Source of the DNA: CAIOYC01 sp964243985
GTDB taxonomy: Bacteria > Pseudomonadota > Alphaproteobacteria > Caulobacterales > Caulobacteraceae
NCBI GenBank assembly: GCA_964243985.1
Contig: CAXTHJ010000028.1
Location: 1-33,356 of the forward strand
Length of the DNA stretch: 33,356 nt
Reading direction: 5' to 3'
Both the position numbers and the translations under genes were made by a program. Below, in pieces: positions 7,493 to 17,134 of this stretch; within the stretch, counting starts at the first letter, position 1, and each line of letters starts with the position of its first letter. The notes below the pieces were generated by a model. The model was given only the letters and a program-made list of their open reading frames with translations. It was not told where the DNA came from and searched no databases.

Positions 7493-8614
7493 ATGCGGGT
7501 GCTGATCGCCACAGACGCCTGGGAGCCTCAGGTCAACGGCGTGGTCCGCACCCTGACCCGCACCATCGCCGAACTTCGCGCCATGGGGCACGAGGTGGAG
7601 GTGGTGTCGCCCGACCAGTTCACCACTTTGCCTTTGCCCACCTATCCAGAGATCCGCCTGGCGATGGGCGCCTATGAGCCCATGCAGGAGCGGTTCAAAT
7701 CTTTCGAGCCCGAGGCGATCCATATCGCCACGGAAGGGCCGGTGGGCTTGGCGGCGCGCAGGTTGTGCATCGAATGGAAGCTGCCGTTCACCACCAGCTA
7801 CCACACCCGCTTCCCCGAATACCTCTCCGCCCGCCTGCCGGCGCCCCTGGCGGCGGGTTACGCCTACATGCGCTGGTTCCATAGGCCTTCGGGGCGGGTG
7901 ATGGTGGCGACGCCCACCATGCGGGACGAGCTGGAGAAGCGGGGCTTTCGCAACCTCTCCCCCTGGACCCGCGGCGTCGACCTTGACCAGTTCAGGACCC
8001 GCGAGATGGGCGGCGACAAGCCGGAGGTGATGGCCGGCCTGCTCCGCCCGATCTTCCTGAACGTAGGCCGGGTGGCGGTGGAGAAGAACATCGAGGCCTT
8101 CGTGGCCCTCGATCTGCCAGGCTCCAAGGTGGTGGTGGGGGATGGCCCGTCGCGGGACGAGCTGGCGGTGCAATATCCCGACGTGCATTTCGTCGGCTCC
8201 AAGTTCGGAGAGGATCTTGCCTGTTATTTCGCCCAGGCCGATGTCTTCGTCTTCCCCTCCCTTACCGACACCTTCGGCCTCGTGATCCTAGAGGCCATGG
8301 GCACGGGGACGCCTGTGGCGGGCTATCCGGCGCCGGGGCCGATCGACCTCATTCCGGGCTCGAATGCCGGGGTGGTGGACAATGATCTGCGCAAAGCCTG
8401 CCTGGATTGCCTGACTCTCGACCGGCGTGTGGTGCGCGATTACGCCATGAAGTTCTCGTGGCGCGCCTCGGCGGAGGAGTTTTTCCGCAATCTGCAACCC
8501 TATCCCGAACCGGAGAAGACCCGCTTCTGGAAGCGTCTGCGCCGCCTCACTCGTTTGCGCCGGCGGCGTCAGGAAGCGGTCGCGACCACCACGGAAACGC
8601 CGATGTCGCTTTAA
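7493..8614 (+). CDS. GT4-family glycosyltransferase
   Basis: A 373-residue GT-B glycosyltransferase. The N-terminal Rossmann domain starts MRVLIATDAWEPQVNGVVRT, the donor-independent signature of the MgtA/SqdX/Agt-like branch of GT4, which mostly builds glycolipids or mannosides. The C-terminal donor domain has NVGRVAVEKNIEAF, VVVGDGPSRDEL and SLTDTFGLVILEAMGTGTPV. In the latter the usual E-x7-E is D-x7-E, a variant common in this branch. The C-terminus is very Arg-rich and may lie on the membrane surface. The start at 7493 is chosen for GAGG seven bases upstream. The acceptor is unknown; alphaproteobacterial relatives make glycosyl-diacylglycerols such as glucuronosyl-DAG. Its TAA stop overlaps the stop of the convergent symporter gene. 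Confidence 0.85.
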   Translation: MRVLIATDAWEPQVNGVVRTLTRTIAELRAMGHEVEVVSPDQFTTLPLPTYPEIRLAMGAYEPMQERFKSFEPEAIHIATEGPVGLAARRLCIEWKLPFTTSYHTRFPEYLSARLPAPLAAGYAYMRWFHRPSGRVMVATPTMRDELEKRGFRNLSPWTRGVDLDQFRTREMGGDKPEVMAGLLRPIFLNVGRVAVEKNIEAFVALDLPGSKVVVGDGPSRDELAVQYPDVHFVGSKFGEDLACYFAQADVFVFPSLTDTFGLVILEAMGTGTPVAGYPAPGPIDLIPGSNAGVVDNDLRKACLDCLTLDRRVVRDYAMKFSWRASAEEFFRNLQPYPEPEKTRFWKRLRRLTRLRRRRQEAVATTTETPMSL

Positions 8615-9858
8615 GCGGCGGCTGCCGCTGAACTGGTGGTGCTGTGCCGAAGCTCCCCTTCCCACCGCGCCACCGCCCCCGCCGCGATGGAGTTGCCGAG
8701 CACGTTGGTGGCGGTGCGGCCCATGTCCAGGAAGTGGTCGATGGCGAGGATCAAAACCAACCCCGCCTCAGGGATCTTGAAGTAGGCCAGGGTCGCGGCG
8801 ATCACCACCAGCGAGGCGCGGGGCACCCCGGCTATGCCCTTGCTGGTGACGATCAGGATCAAGACCATGGTGATCTTCTGGGCGATGGTCAGGTGGATGT
8901 CGTAGGCCTGGGCGATGAACAGGGTGGCGAAGGTGCAGTAGATCATCGAGCCGTCGAGGTTGAAGGAATAGCCGAGCGGCAGGACGAAGCTGGCGATGCG
9001 TTTGGAAATGCCGAACGCCTCAAGCCGCTCCAGGGTCTGCGGATAGGCCGCCTCCGACGTGGCGGTGGAGAAGGCCACCAGGATCGGCTCGCGCAGGCTC
9101 CGAAACAGGGCGATCACCTGCGGCCCCATCACCAGGAACCCCGCCCCCAGGATCAGGGCCCACAGCAGGATGAGGGTGGCGTAGAACCAGCCCACGAAGG
9201 CGGCGTAGGTGGCGAGGATGCCGAGCCCTTGGGTCGTCACCGTGGCGGCGATGGCGCCGAAGACGGCGAAGGGGGCGAACAGCATCACATAGCTGGTCAC
9301 CTTCAGCATCACCTGGCCCAGCTGCTCCACCAAGGCCAGGAGGCCATGAGCCCGCTCGCCGAGGGCGCCGATGGCCACGCCCACGAAGGTGGAGAAGACC
9401 ACGATCTGCAGGATCTCGTTCTTGGCCATGGAATCGATCACCGAGGCGGGGAAGACGTGCTCCAGGAAGTCCTTGAGCGAGAGGGTGCTCTGCACCCCCG
9501 CCGCCGCGTTGACGTTGGTGAGGTGCAGCCCGCCGCCGAGGTTCAGGAGGCTGGCGATGGTCATGCCCAGAACCAGCGAAACGACGGAGGCGGTGAGGAA
9601 CCAGCCCATAGTCTTCAGCCCGATCCGACCGACGGATGCTGCGTCCCCCATGTGCGCGATGCCGCCGATCAGGGTGGCGATCACCAGGGGGGCGATGATC
9701 ATCTTGATCAGGCGCAGGAATACGTCGGTCAGGAGCGAGAAATAGCCCGCCGCGTCCTTGGCCGCCGCCGGGTCATGGATCGCCGAATGGCACCACCACC
9801 CGGCTAAAAGCCCTAGCACCATGCCGGCGAGGATATAGAGAGTGAACCGGCGCGGCAT
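8611..9858 (-). CDS. dicarboxylate/amino acid:cation symporter (DAACS family)
   Basis: About 415 residues with eight or more hydrophobic segments and two re-entrant hairpins, as in DctA, GltP and GltT. Diagnostic motifs are the serine-rich hairpin AFSTATSEAAYPQTLERLEA, the TM7 region LPLGYSFNLDGSMIYCTFAT (sodium and substrate site), the second hairpin TSKGIAGVPRAS, and TM8 DHFLDMGRTATNVLGN. It is an inner-membrane importer of C4-dicarboxylates or glutamate/aspartate; sequence alone does not settle which. An in-frame ATG at 9924 adds a polar 22-residue leader unlike the family, so 9858 is preferred, though its ribosome site is poor. Divergent from the porin gene. Confidence 0.9.
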   Translation of the reverse strand: MPRRFTLYILAGMVLGLLAGWWCHSAIHDPAAAKDAAGYFSLLTDVFLRLIKMIIAPLVIATLIGGIAHMGDAASVGRIGLKTMGWFLTASVVSLVLGMTIASLLNLGGGLHLTNVNAAAGVQSTLSLKDFLEHVFPASVIDSMAKNEILQIVVFSTFVGVAIGALGERAHGLLALVEQLGQVMLKVTSYVMLFAPFAVFGAIAATVTTQGLGILATYAAFVGWFYATLILLWALILGAGFLVMGPQVIALFRSLREPILVAFSTATSEAAYPQTLERLEAFGISKRIASFVLPLGYSFNLDGSMIYCTFATLFIAQAYDIHLTIAQKITMVLILIVTSKGIAGVPRASLVVIAATLAYFKIPEAGLVLILAIDHFLDMGRTATNVLGNSIAAGAVARWEGELRHSTTSSAAAAA

Positions 9859-10021
9859 GGGCGATCCCGACGAAAGCGAAGGTTCGTCCTTGGCCCGAAG
9901 CGGCATGGGGCGCAAGCCGACCATGCTGGGAAAAAGCCAGCCGGGGGCGCGGCTTTAAGACTTGGGGATCATTTGTCGCAAAACGCTGTTAAATCGGGCG
10001 GATTGGTGGGGGCCTCGTTTA

Positions 10022-11386
10022 GTGAAATACAATGACGGCCTTCGCCTGACGATACTGGTAGGGACTTGCCTGGGCGGCGCCGCGATGCTCGCCGTTCCCG
10101 CCCTGGCCTCAGCTGACGATTCCGATGCAATTTTCGGTGGCGGCGCCAGCGACCAATTCGCCCTGCACGGCCAGGATACGATCACCGAACAGTATCATCC
10201 CCGCTTCGCCTCCCCCTATCGCGGACCGCAGAGCCTGGACCCTGGCGAGCGGGGCGACGAGACCGTGGATGTCACCGCCTTCCTCGGCGCGCGCCTGTGG
10301 AAGGGCGCGGAGATCTGGCTGGACCCGGAGATCGACCAGGGCTTCGGCCTTTCCGACACCCTGGGGGTCGACGGTTTCACCAGCGCCGAGGCCTACAAGA
10401 TCGGCAAGAGTTCGCCTTACCCCAAGGTGCAGCGACTGTTCATCCGCCAGACCCTCGATCTCGGCGGCGAGAGCAAGAAGGTGGATGCGGACATGAATCA
10501 GTTCGCGGGATCGCAGACCGAAAACCGCATCGTCGTCACCATCGGCAAGATGAGCGTGGTGGACGTGTTCGACACCAACAAATACGCCCACGATCCAAAA
10601 AACGATTTTCTCAACTGGGCGCTCGTCGACACCGGCACCTTCGACTATGCGGCAGACGCCTGGGGCTACACCTACGGCGGGGCGGCGGAATGGTATCAGG
10701 GGCCGTGGACCCTCCGCGCCGGGCTGTTTGACCTCTCCGGCGTCCCCAACAACAAGAACCTCGACAAGTCCTTCCACCAGTATCAGGTCGATGGGGAGAT
10801 CGAGCGGCGCTTCACCCTGTTCGGCCATGACGGCGCAGTGCGCGTGACGGGCTTTGTCAGCCGGGGCCGCATGGGTCGATACGACGATGCGGTCACGCTC
10901 GCAGACGCCACAGGCGCGGCGGCGGACATCGCCCTGGTGCGCCACTATCACAGCCGGGTGGGTGTCTCGTTCAACGCCGAGCAGGCGGTCACCGACGACC
11001 TGGGCCTATTCCTGCGCGCCGGCCATGCCGACGGCCGCTACGAGGGCTATGAATTCACCGACATGGACAACACCTTCGCCGCCGGCCTCGCCCTGAAGGG
11101 TGCGCGGTGGGGGCGAAAGGACGATACGGTGGGCTTCGCCGGCGTGATCGACCAGGCGTCGGACTCGGCGCAGGCCTACTTCAACGCCGGCGGTACGGGC
11201 ATCCTGGCGGGCGACGGCATCCTGCCGCACCCGGGCGCCGAGAAGATCATCGAGACCTATTACCGCCTGCCGGTGCTGACGTTCACCCAACTCAGTTTTG
11301 ATTATCAGTTCGTGGACAACCCTGCGTTTAACCGAGATCGCGGCCCGGTCTCGGTGTTCGGCGTGCGGTTGCACACGCAACTTTGA
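10022..11386 (+). CDS. OprB-type carbohydrate-selective porin
   Basis: A 454-residue outer-membrane beta-barrel of the OprB family. A GTG start at 10022 gives a compact signal peptide (basic VKYNDGLR, hydrophobic stretch, cleavage probably after ALASA). The mature part has family signatures such as GARLWKGAEIWLDPEIDQGF, FIRQT, GKMSVVDVFDTNKYAHDP, WALVDTGTFDYAADAWGYTY and a final strand ending FGVRLHTQL. It lets sugars diffuse across the outer membrane. An in-frame TTG at 9962 would add 20 residues before the signal peptide and is less likely. The last residue is Leu where porins more often end in Phe or Trp. Confidence 0.9.
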   Translation: MKYNDGLRLTILVGTCLGGAAMLAVPALASADDSDAIFGGGASDQFALHGQDTITEQYHPRFASPYRGPQSLDPGERGDETVDVTAFLGARLWKGAEIWLDPEIDQGFGLSDTLGVDGFTSAEAYKIGKSSPYPKVQRLFIRQTLDLGGESKKVDADMNQFAGSQTENRIVVTIGKMSVVDVFDTNKYAHDPKNDFLNWALVDTGTFDYAADAWGYTYGGAAEWYQGPWTLRAGLFDLSGVPNNKNLDKSFHQYQVDGEIERRFTLFGHDGAVRVTGFVSRGRMGRYDDAVTLADATGAAADIALVRHYHSRVGVSFNAEQAVTDDLGLFLRAGHADGRYEGYEFTDMDNTFAAGLALKGARWGRKDDTVGFAGVIDQASDSAQAYFNAGGTGILAGDGILPHPGAEKIIETYYRLPVLTFTQLSFDYQFVDNPAFNRDRGPVSVFGVRLHTQL

Positions 11387-11499
11387 ACTCAAACCGGCTG
11401 AAACCTGCCGAAAACCCTGGAATTACGTTGCGCCACAGCGTGACAGTAAGGGCGGCTTTCGCCAAGGTGCCCAGCCCAATCACAGACTGGAGCTTCCCC

Positions 11500-11778
11500 A
11501 TGAACACCGCTGAGCTGGCTGAGCAGATCGCCGGCAAAGACGCCAAACTCACCAAGGCGCAAGCCCGGGCGTTGGTCGACGGCGTGTTCGGCGCGATCCG
11601 CGACGCCGCCGTCAAGGGCGAGGCGGTGACCCTGCCGGGCTTCGGCAAGTTCAAGGTGCAAGACAAGCCGGCGCGCATCGGCCGCAATCCCCGCACCGGG
11701 GAAGCCGTCAGCATCGCCGCCTCCAAGAAGCTGGCCTTCACGCCGGGCAAGGCTCTAAAGGATGCGCTGGCGCGCTAG
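11500..11778 (+). CDS. HU/IHF-family DNA-binding protein
   Basis: A 92-residue nucleoid-associated protein: MNTAELAEQIAGKDAKLTKA (helical dimerisation body), GEAVTLPGFGKFKVQDK (saddle strands), then the DNA arm ARIGRNPRTGEAVSIAASKK with the conserved intercalating proline, and FTPGKALKDAL. This is complete and of normal length. It bends or wraps DNA. HU fits better than IHF because of the GRNPRTG arm, but many alphaproteobacteria carry several such paralogs. The start at 11500 has GGAG seven bases upstream; a longer in-frame start at 11383 overlaps the porin end and is unlikely. Confidence 0.92.
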   Translation: MNTAELAEQIAGKDAKLTKAQARALVDGVFGAIRDAAVKGEAVTLPGFGKFKVQDKPARIGRNPRTGEAVSIAASKKLAFTPGKALKDALAR

Positions 11779-11813
11779 ACGCCTGTCTTTGCAGCGATAT
11801 TTCAGAAGCCGAT

Positions 11814-11839
11814 CAGCGAGTGCACGTCCGCGCTCGCTG
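11814..11839. terminator. hairpin downstream of the HU-type gene
   Basis: CAGCGAG and CTCGCTG form a perfect 7-bp stem with a 12-base loop, 35 bp after the HU-type stop. There is no T-run, so a terminator role is weak. Confidence 0.25.
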
Positions 11840-11883
11840 GTTGGGTCGGCGCTCCCGCCCATGGTTCAATCGTTATGCAGAGT

Positions 11884-11914
11884 TTGCCCCCAAATTCGAT
11901 TTTCGCGTTATAAT
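11884..11914 (+). promoter_or_regulatory. candidate promoter of the cold-shock gene
   Basis: A perfect TATAAT at 11909-11914 with TTGCCC at 11884-11889 (19-base spacer, long), about 40 bp before the start of the cold-shock gene. It is the best sigma-70-like -10 in the window. The -35 is weak. Confidence 0.5.
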
Positions 11915-11920
11915 GCCTGT

Positions 11921-11935
11921 GGCTCATCCTGAGCC
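11921..11935 (+). promoter_or_regulatory. 5'-leader hairpin of the cold-shock gene
   Basis: GGCTCA-tcc-TGAGCC, a perfect 6-bp stem with a 3-base loop between the TATAAT box and the GGAG ribosome site (11942-11945). If transcription starts near 11921 the hairpin would be at or near the very 5' end of the mRNA, where it could protect the transcript or respond to temperature (inference). Confidence 0.4.
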
Positions 11936-11953
11936 GCCTTTGGAGATGCGTGT

Positions 11954-12166
11954 ATGCCGACCGGCGTTGTGAAATGGTATAATCCCGAAAAGGGGTTCGG
12001 CTTCATCGCCCCGGAAGGCGGCGGCAAGGACGTGTTCCTGCACGTCAGCGCCGTGGAGTTCGCCGGTCATGGCGATCCCTATGAAGGCGACCGGATCAGC
12101 TACGACGTCGACAAGGGCCGGGACGGCCGGGAATCGGCCATCAACCTGCGCAAGGCCGAAGACTGA
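11954..12166 (+). CDS. cold-shock domain protein
   Basis: A 70-residue single cold-shock domain (OB fold) with the RNA/DNA-binding motifs KGFGFI (RNP1) and VFLHV (RNP2). It opens GVVKWYNPEKGFGFI and ends SAINLRKAED. These proteins act as RNA chaperones or antiterminators. Whether this copy is cold-inducible cannot be told. It has its own TATAAT-type promoter, a short hairpin in the leader and GGAG eight bases before the ATG. Confidence 0.95.
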   Translation: MPTGVVKWYNPEKGFGFIAPEGGGKDVFLHVSAVEFAGHGDPYEGDRISYDVDKGRDGRESAINLRKAED

Positions 12167-12320
12167 CCCTCTCGAACTGAGGCGACGTTTTAGGCTGACG
12201 TCTTCTGCGCGCGTCGTTGTGGCGCGCCGCGATCGCTATTTGAGTTGTGCGGCATAGCCGGCGCGCCAGGCCGACAGCGTAACTATATGCGGCTCGCAAC
12301 CCGCAAAAAAGGATGACCGG

Positions 12321-13337
12321 ATGAAGACCCGCCGCCTCGGCAAAAGCCCCGTCCATGTCTCCGAAATCTGCATGGGGACGATGACGTTCGGCCTGCAGGC
12401 TGACGAGGCCATGTCGCACCGCATCCTCGACAAGTCCTTCGAGGCCGGGATCGACTTCTACGACACGGCCGAGAACTATCCCGTGCCGCCGAAGGAAGAG
12501 TGGGCCGGCCGCACCGAGGAGATCGTCGGCCGCTGGATGAAGACCAAGGACCGCGACGCCCTGATCATCGCCACCAAGGTCTGCGGCCCGAGCCACGGCT
12601 GGATCAAAGGCTCCCAGCGGGCGGGCAAGACGGCGCTGGACCGCCACAACATCATCAAGGCGGTGGAGGACAGCCTGCGCCGCCTTCAGACCGACTACAT
12701 CGACCTTTACCAGACCCATTGGCCGGACCATGGCGCCCGCTACGAGGATGCGCTGCGGGCTCTGGACGATCTGGTGGAAGCCGGCAAGGTGCGGGTGATC
12801 GGCTGCAGCAACGAAACCACCTGGGGCTTGACCAAGAGCCTCGCCGTCTCCGAACGCTACGGCCTCGCCCGCTATGAGACGATCCAGAACAACTTCAGCC
12901 TCAACAACCGTCGCTTCGAGGACGAACTGGCGCAGGCGTGCCGTCAGGAGGGCGTCAGCCTGATCCCCTATTCGCCGCTGGCCGGCGGCGTGCTCACCGG
13001 CAAGTACCAGGACGGCGCCCGGCCCGAAGGCGCCCGTTTCTCGACCTATCTCAAGATGGGCGGGCGTCAGCAGGTGATGGCCGGCCGCTACCTAAACGAC
13101 AAGTCGGTGGCCTCAACCGATCGTTTCATGGCCATCGCGGCGGAGGTCGGCGTATCGGTCACCACCCTCGCCACCGCCTGGAGCAAGCAGCACGATTTCG
13201 TGGCCTCCACCATCGTCGGCGTGACCCACGAGGATCATCTGCCGGACATCTTCGCCGCCACCGACCTCGTGCTGGACGCCGAGGTGATGAGGGCGATCGA
13301 CGCGGTGACGACCGATATCCTCTATCCGATGGGGTGA
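12321..13337 (+). CDS. aldo/keto reductase, Tas-like
   Basis: A 338-residue (beta/alpha)8 NADP(H)-dependent oxidoreductase with the full catalytic tetrad: D48 and Y53 in FYDTAENYP, K86 in IATKVCGP and H133 in QTHWPDHG. IPYSPLAGGVLTGKY and the C-terminal SIIVGVTHEDHL-like segment (here TIVGVTHEDHLPD) form the cofactor-binding end. The insertion around PVPPKEEWAGRTEEIVGRW resembles E. coli Tas and the Kv-beta-like branch. The substrate is unknown. The ATG follows AGGA at good spacing. It is convergent with the TauE/SafE gene, 22 bp away. Confidence 0.9.
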   Translation: MKTRRLGKSPVHVSEICMGTMTFGLQADEAMSHRILDKSFEAGIDFYDTAENYPVPPKEEWAGRTEEIVGRWMKTKDRDALIIATKVCGPSHGWIKGSQRAGKTALDRHNIIKAVEDSLRRLQTDYIDLYQTHWPDHGARYEDALRALDDLVEAGKVRVIGCSNETTWGLTKSLAVSERYGLARYETIQNNFSLNNRRFEDELAQACRQEGVSLIPYSPLAGGVLTGKYQDGARPEGARFSTYLKMGGRQQVMAGRYLNDKSVASTDRFMAIAAEVGVSVTTLATAWSKQHDFVASTIVGVTHEDHLPDIFAATDLVLDAEVMRAIDAVTTDILYPMG

Positions 13338-13359
13338 TGCGCCGCAGCGCCTGAGCCCC

Positions 13360-14190
13360 TCAGAACTTCAGGGCGTTCTTGAACATCAGGAGCGAGATGA
13401 AGATCAAATAGCAGCCGAAGATCGGCTTCAGGATTTTGGACGGCAGGCTGTGGGCCGCCGCCACCCCTAGGGGCGCTGTCAGGATCGACATGCACGCGAT
13501 GGCTACCGCCGAGGGTACGTTGATGTAGCCGAGGGAGCCCCACGGCAGTCCCGCCTTGCCGAGCCCGATGATGATGAAGCCGATGGTGCTCGGCACCGCG
13601 ATCAGGGTGCCGATGCCGGAAGCGGTGGCGATCGCCTTGTGGATGGTGCGGCCACACAGGGTCATCACCATGATGGCGATGGTCCCCCCGCCGATGCCCA
13701 GAAGGGCTGAAAAGGCGCCGAGGCCTCCGGCGATGCCCACACGCACCGGGCCCGTAGGCATCTGATCGCTGAGCACCTTGTTGCCAAGCTTGGGGATGAG
13801 GAAATTGATCGACATGAGGAGGACGCCGGTGGCGAAGATGAGGGTTAAAATCTTGCCGTCGATGTGACCGGCCAGCGCCACTCCCAAGGCGGCGCCGATC
13901 ACGATCCACGGCGCCCAGGTCTTCAGGACTTCCCACTCCACCGCGCCCCGCTTGTGGTGCGATCGCAAGGAGCGGATCGAGGTGAAGATGATGGTCGCCG
14001 CCGAAGTGCCGATGGCCACATGCGCGTATTCCGACTTCAAGCCGCCGAGCAGGGGCAGCACCACGAAAAGAGCCGGCACCACCACAAAGCCGCCGCCGAT
14101 GCCGAAAATGCCGGCCGCAAAACCCGCCAGCAGGCCGGCGGCCAGCATCGCCAGCAAGGGCGCCAGCCAGGTCACATGATCAAAAATCAT
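13360..14190 (-). CDS. TauE/SafE-family permease
   Basis: A 276-residue polytopic membrane protein with the internally duplicated GIGGG motifs of the TauE/SafE (DUF81) family: GIFGIGGGFVVVPAL in the first half and LLGIGGGTIAIMVMTL in the second, with about eight hydrophobic helices. The family exports sulfite, sulfoacetate or other small organosulfur anions; the substrate here is not known. The start at 14190 is chosen because GGAGG lies seven bases upstream. The longer in-frame start at 14262 would read through an intergenic palindrome. That palindrome begins 18 bp upstream of the ATG, in the probable leader. Confidence 0.88.
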   Translation of the reverse strand: MIFDHVTWLAPLLAMLAAGLLAGFAAGIFGIGGGFVVVPALFVVLPLLGGLKSEYAHVAIGTSAATIIFTSIRSLRSHHKRGAVEWEVLKTWAPWIVIGAALGVALAGHIDGKILTLIFATGVLLMSINFLIPKLGNKVLSDQMPTGPVRVGIAGGLGAFSALLGIGGGTIAIMVMTLCGRTIHKAIATASGIGTLIAVPSTIGFIIIGLGKAGLPWGSLGYINVPSAVAIACMSILTAPLGVAAAHSLPSKILKPIFGCYLIFISLLMFKNALKF

Positions 14191-14207
14191 CCCAACACCT
14201 CCACTAG

Positions 14208-14254
14208 AGCCTTTTCCGATCAGGTCGATCCGACCCGATCGGATAAAAAAGGCT
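14208..14254. repeat. AGAGCC-type intergenic palindrome
   Basis: Imperfect inverted repeat. The left arm AGCCTTTTCCGATC (14208-14221) pairs with GATCGGATAAAAAAGGCT (14237-14254) with a few bulged bases. A second palindrome lies 12 bp further on. As RNA it would form a strong hairpin in the leader of the TauE/SafE gene. I recall similar AGAGCC...GGCTCT elements as common between alphaproteobacterial genes; that is memory, not a search result. Confidence 0.65.
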
Positions 14255-14266
14255 AACATCATATAT

Positions 14267-14320
14267 TTAGAGCATTTTTCGACCGCAAAACCGGACCCAC
14301 TTTTGCGGAAAATGCTCTAA
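14267..14320. repeat. AGAGCATTTT-type intergenic palindrome
   Basis: Long two-part inverted repeat. TTAGAGCATTTT (14267-14278) pairs perfectly with AAAATGCTCTAA (14309-14320), and inside it CCGCAAAA (14283-14290) pairs with TTTTGCGG (14301-14308) around a 10-base loop. Four unpaired bases on the left arm make an asymmetric bulge. It is of the same general design as the element at 26581 (AGAGCAT outer arms, CGAAA/TTTCG inner arms). Confidence 0.75.
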
Positions 14321-14563
14321 GCGCATCGCCGCCGCGTTCACGAATGCACGGCGCGCGCCTGAAGGCGGGACTGAACCAAGAGCGAAAACCCCTCACGCGC
14401 AGCCGTTGGCCGGCTCCCATTGAACGGCGTCCGCCTTTTCATGGCGAACGGGTGAACTCAACGGCGCAGGTCCTTTTTCGTTAGTCCAAACCGAAGCTGC
14501 GCGCCGTTTCATCGCTGCGCGAGTTCAGGCGCCCTACATGGAGGCGTTTTGCGCGGCGGCGGC
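14321..14563. other. intergenic, no gene seen
   Basis: With the two palindromes, this completes a gene-free stretch of about 370 bp between the TauE/SafE start and the argG stop. I see no convincing frame, RNA gene or terminator here. The region has several GC-rich, locally repetitive words (for example AACGG and GAACGG) but no clear repeat unit. Confidence 0.4.
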
Positions 14564-15799
<1,236 letters not shown>

Positions 15800-15981
15800 G
15801 GCGGCGGTCCTGGCGATTGCGGGCGGGTTGTCAGGCGGCGCTTTAGGGGGCCGGTGCGCGAGGGTCAACCTGAACGGCGGCTAACGGCGCGCCTCCGAAC
15901 CCGTTCAGGAAGGCGGCCCTATTCTCCATCCCATCGAGCCGCCCTTCGACGGTTTCGCTGATGAACCCAGGAGAGACTAAA

Positions 15982-16320
15982 ATGACCAAGTTCAAAACCC
16001 TGTTGCTGGCGGCCATGGGTGTTGCGATGGCCGGTTCGGCGATCGCCACCACCGCGAACGCCGAGACCTACTTCCAGGCGACCCACCCCGCCCGCGCGGA
16101 GATCAACCATCGCCTGGCCGTGCAGAACCATCGCATCCACGTCTTGCGTCGTGAAGGCGTGATCAGCCCCCGCCGCGCCGCCTTCCTGCACCACAAGGTG
16201 CACATGATCCGCCGCGCCGAACGGATCGACGCCCGCTTCGACCGCAGCCACGTCACCCGCGGCGAGGATCGGGCGCTGAACCAGCAGGCCAATCAGGTGA
16301 GCCGCGAGATCAACCGCTAA
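15982..16320 (+). CDS. small secreted His/Arg-rich conserved protein
   Basis: A 112-residue protein with a classical signal peptide (MTKFKTLLLAAMGVAMAGSA, cleavage probably near TANA-ET). The mature part of about 85 residues is helical, basic and unusually rich in His and Arg, with a loosely repeated pattern (NHRLAVQNHRIH, FLHHKVHMIRRAERIDARF, then DRALNQQANQVSREINR). Similar periplasmic proteins are widespread as hypotheticals; metal or anion binding is a guess. AGGAG lies about eight bases before the ATG at 15982, better than the in-frame ATG at 15961. A strong terminator follows the stop. Confidence 0.75.
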   Translation: MTKFKTLLLAAMGVAMAGSAIATTANAETYFQATHPARAEINHRLAVQNHRIHVLRREGVISPRRAAFLHHKVHMIRRAERIDARFDRSHVTRGEDRALNQQANQVSREINR

Positions 16321-16349
16321 GCCCCGCCCCGGGACAAGCCTGGGGACTG

Positions 16350-16379
16350 CCCTCTCCCCCCAGGGGGGAGAGGGTTTTT
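16350..16379 (+). terminator. rho-independent terminator
   Basis: A perfect 12-bp inverted repeat, CCCTCTCCCCCC and GGGGGGAGAGGG, followed directly by TTTTT. It lies 30 bp after the stop of the small secreted protein gene and its T-run overlaps the stop codon of the convergent MgtC-type gene. On the minus strand there is no T-run, so it acts in the plus direction. Confidence 0.88.
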
Positions 16380-17064
16380 ATTTGCTGATCCGGTCCAGCT
16401 CGTATTCCACGAGGTCAGGCATGGTTTTCAGGTGTTCAGCGAGATCGTGCAGCGCGCGTTTTTTGCGGGTCTCCACGTTGCCGCGATATTCGAAAATCTC
16501 GCCGCCTTCGGTCAGGCGATAGCTGACGTCGTCTAGGTTCACGTCCTGTTCGGCCAAAATCCTGCAAAGCTCAGGCTCGCTCGGCGCGCGGCCGGCCTGG
16601 AAGCGGAAGGTGGCCAGGGCGTAGACGCGCCAGGGAAACTCGCTTTCGACCCAGCGCATCACGGTCAGGGTGATGAGAACGCCCGCGAGCGCCAGCGCCC
16701 CCTCCAGCGGCATCCCCAGGCCGAACAGCATCCCTAACGCCGCCGTCGACCAGATGGCCGCCGCCGTGGTCAGGCCCTGGACGCTGACCCCTTCCTTGAA
16801 GATCACCCCGGCCCCGAGAAAGCCGAGGCCGGTCATCACTCCCTGCGCCAGCCTTGTCGGATCGAGCCGGGCGGTGGAGGCGAATCCCGGCGAGATCGAC
16901 GGCAGATAGGAGATCAGCATCACGCTGGCGGCGGCCAGCGCCACCAGCGAATGGGTGCGAAACCCTGCCGCCCGTCCATTGAAGCTCCGCTCGAACCCCA
17001 CCGCCGCGCCTGCCGCCCAGGCCAGCAGCAGGTTCAATGCGATATGGGGAAGCAGCGCCGGCAT
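16378..17064 (-). CDS. MgtC/SapB family membrane protein
   Basis: A 228-residue protein with about five transmembrane helices in the first 140 residues and a soluble ACT-like C-terminal domain. Family motifs are GAAVGFERSFNGRAAGFRTH, GVMTGLGFLGAGVIFKEG and TTAAAIWSTAALGM. MgtC proteins help growth at low magnesium and modulate the F1Fo ATPase in pathogens. In an environmental alphaproteobacterium the role is uncertain. The gene has no Mg transporter beside it. Confidence 0.9.
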   Translation of the reverse strand: MPALLPHIALNLLLAWAAGAAVGFERSFNGRAAGFRTHSLVALAAASVMLISYLPSISPGFASTARLDPTRLAQGVMTGLGFLGAGVIFKEGVSVQGLTTAAAIWSTAALGMLFGLGMPLEGALALAGVLITLTVMRWVESEFPWRVYALATFRFQAGRAPSEPELCRILAEQDVNLDDVSYRLTEGGEIFEYRGNVETRKKRALHDLAEHLKTMPDLVEYELDRISK

Positions 17065-17134
17065 TAAGCTTCATAGTCCGGCGGCGGACGAAAATCGAGG
17101 CGGCTATCCGAACTGAACAAGCTCCGGCCGTCGA

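Noticed and set aside
8644..9807. Long plus-strand open frame (387 codons) opposite the symporter
   Set aside because: Asp/Gly/His/Gln-rich shadow of a clear DAACS transporter on the other strand.
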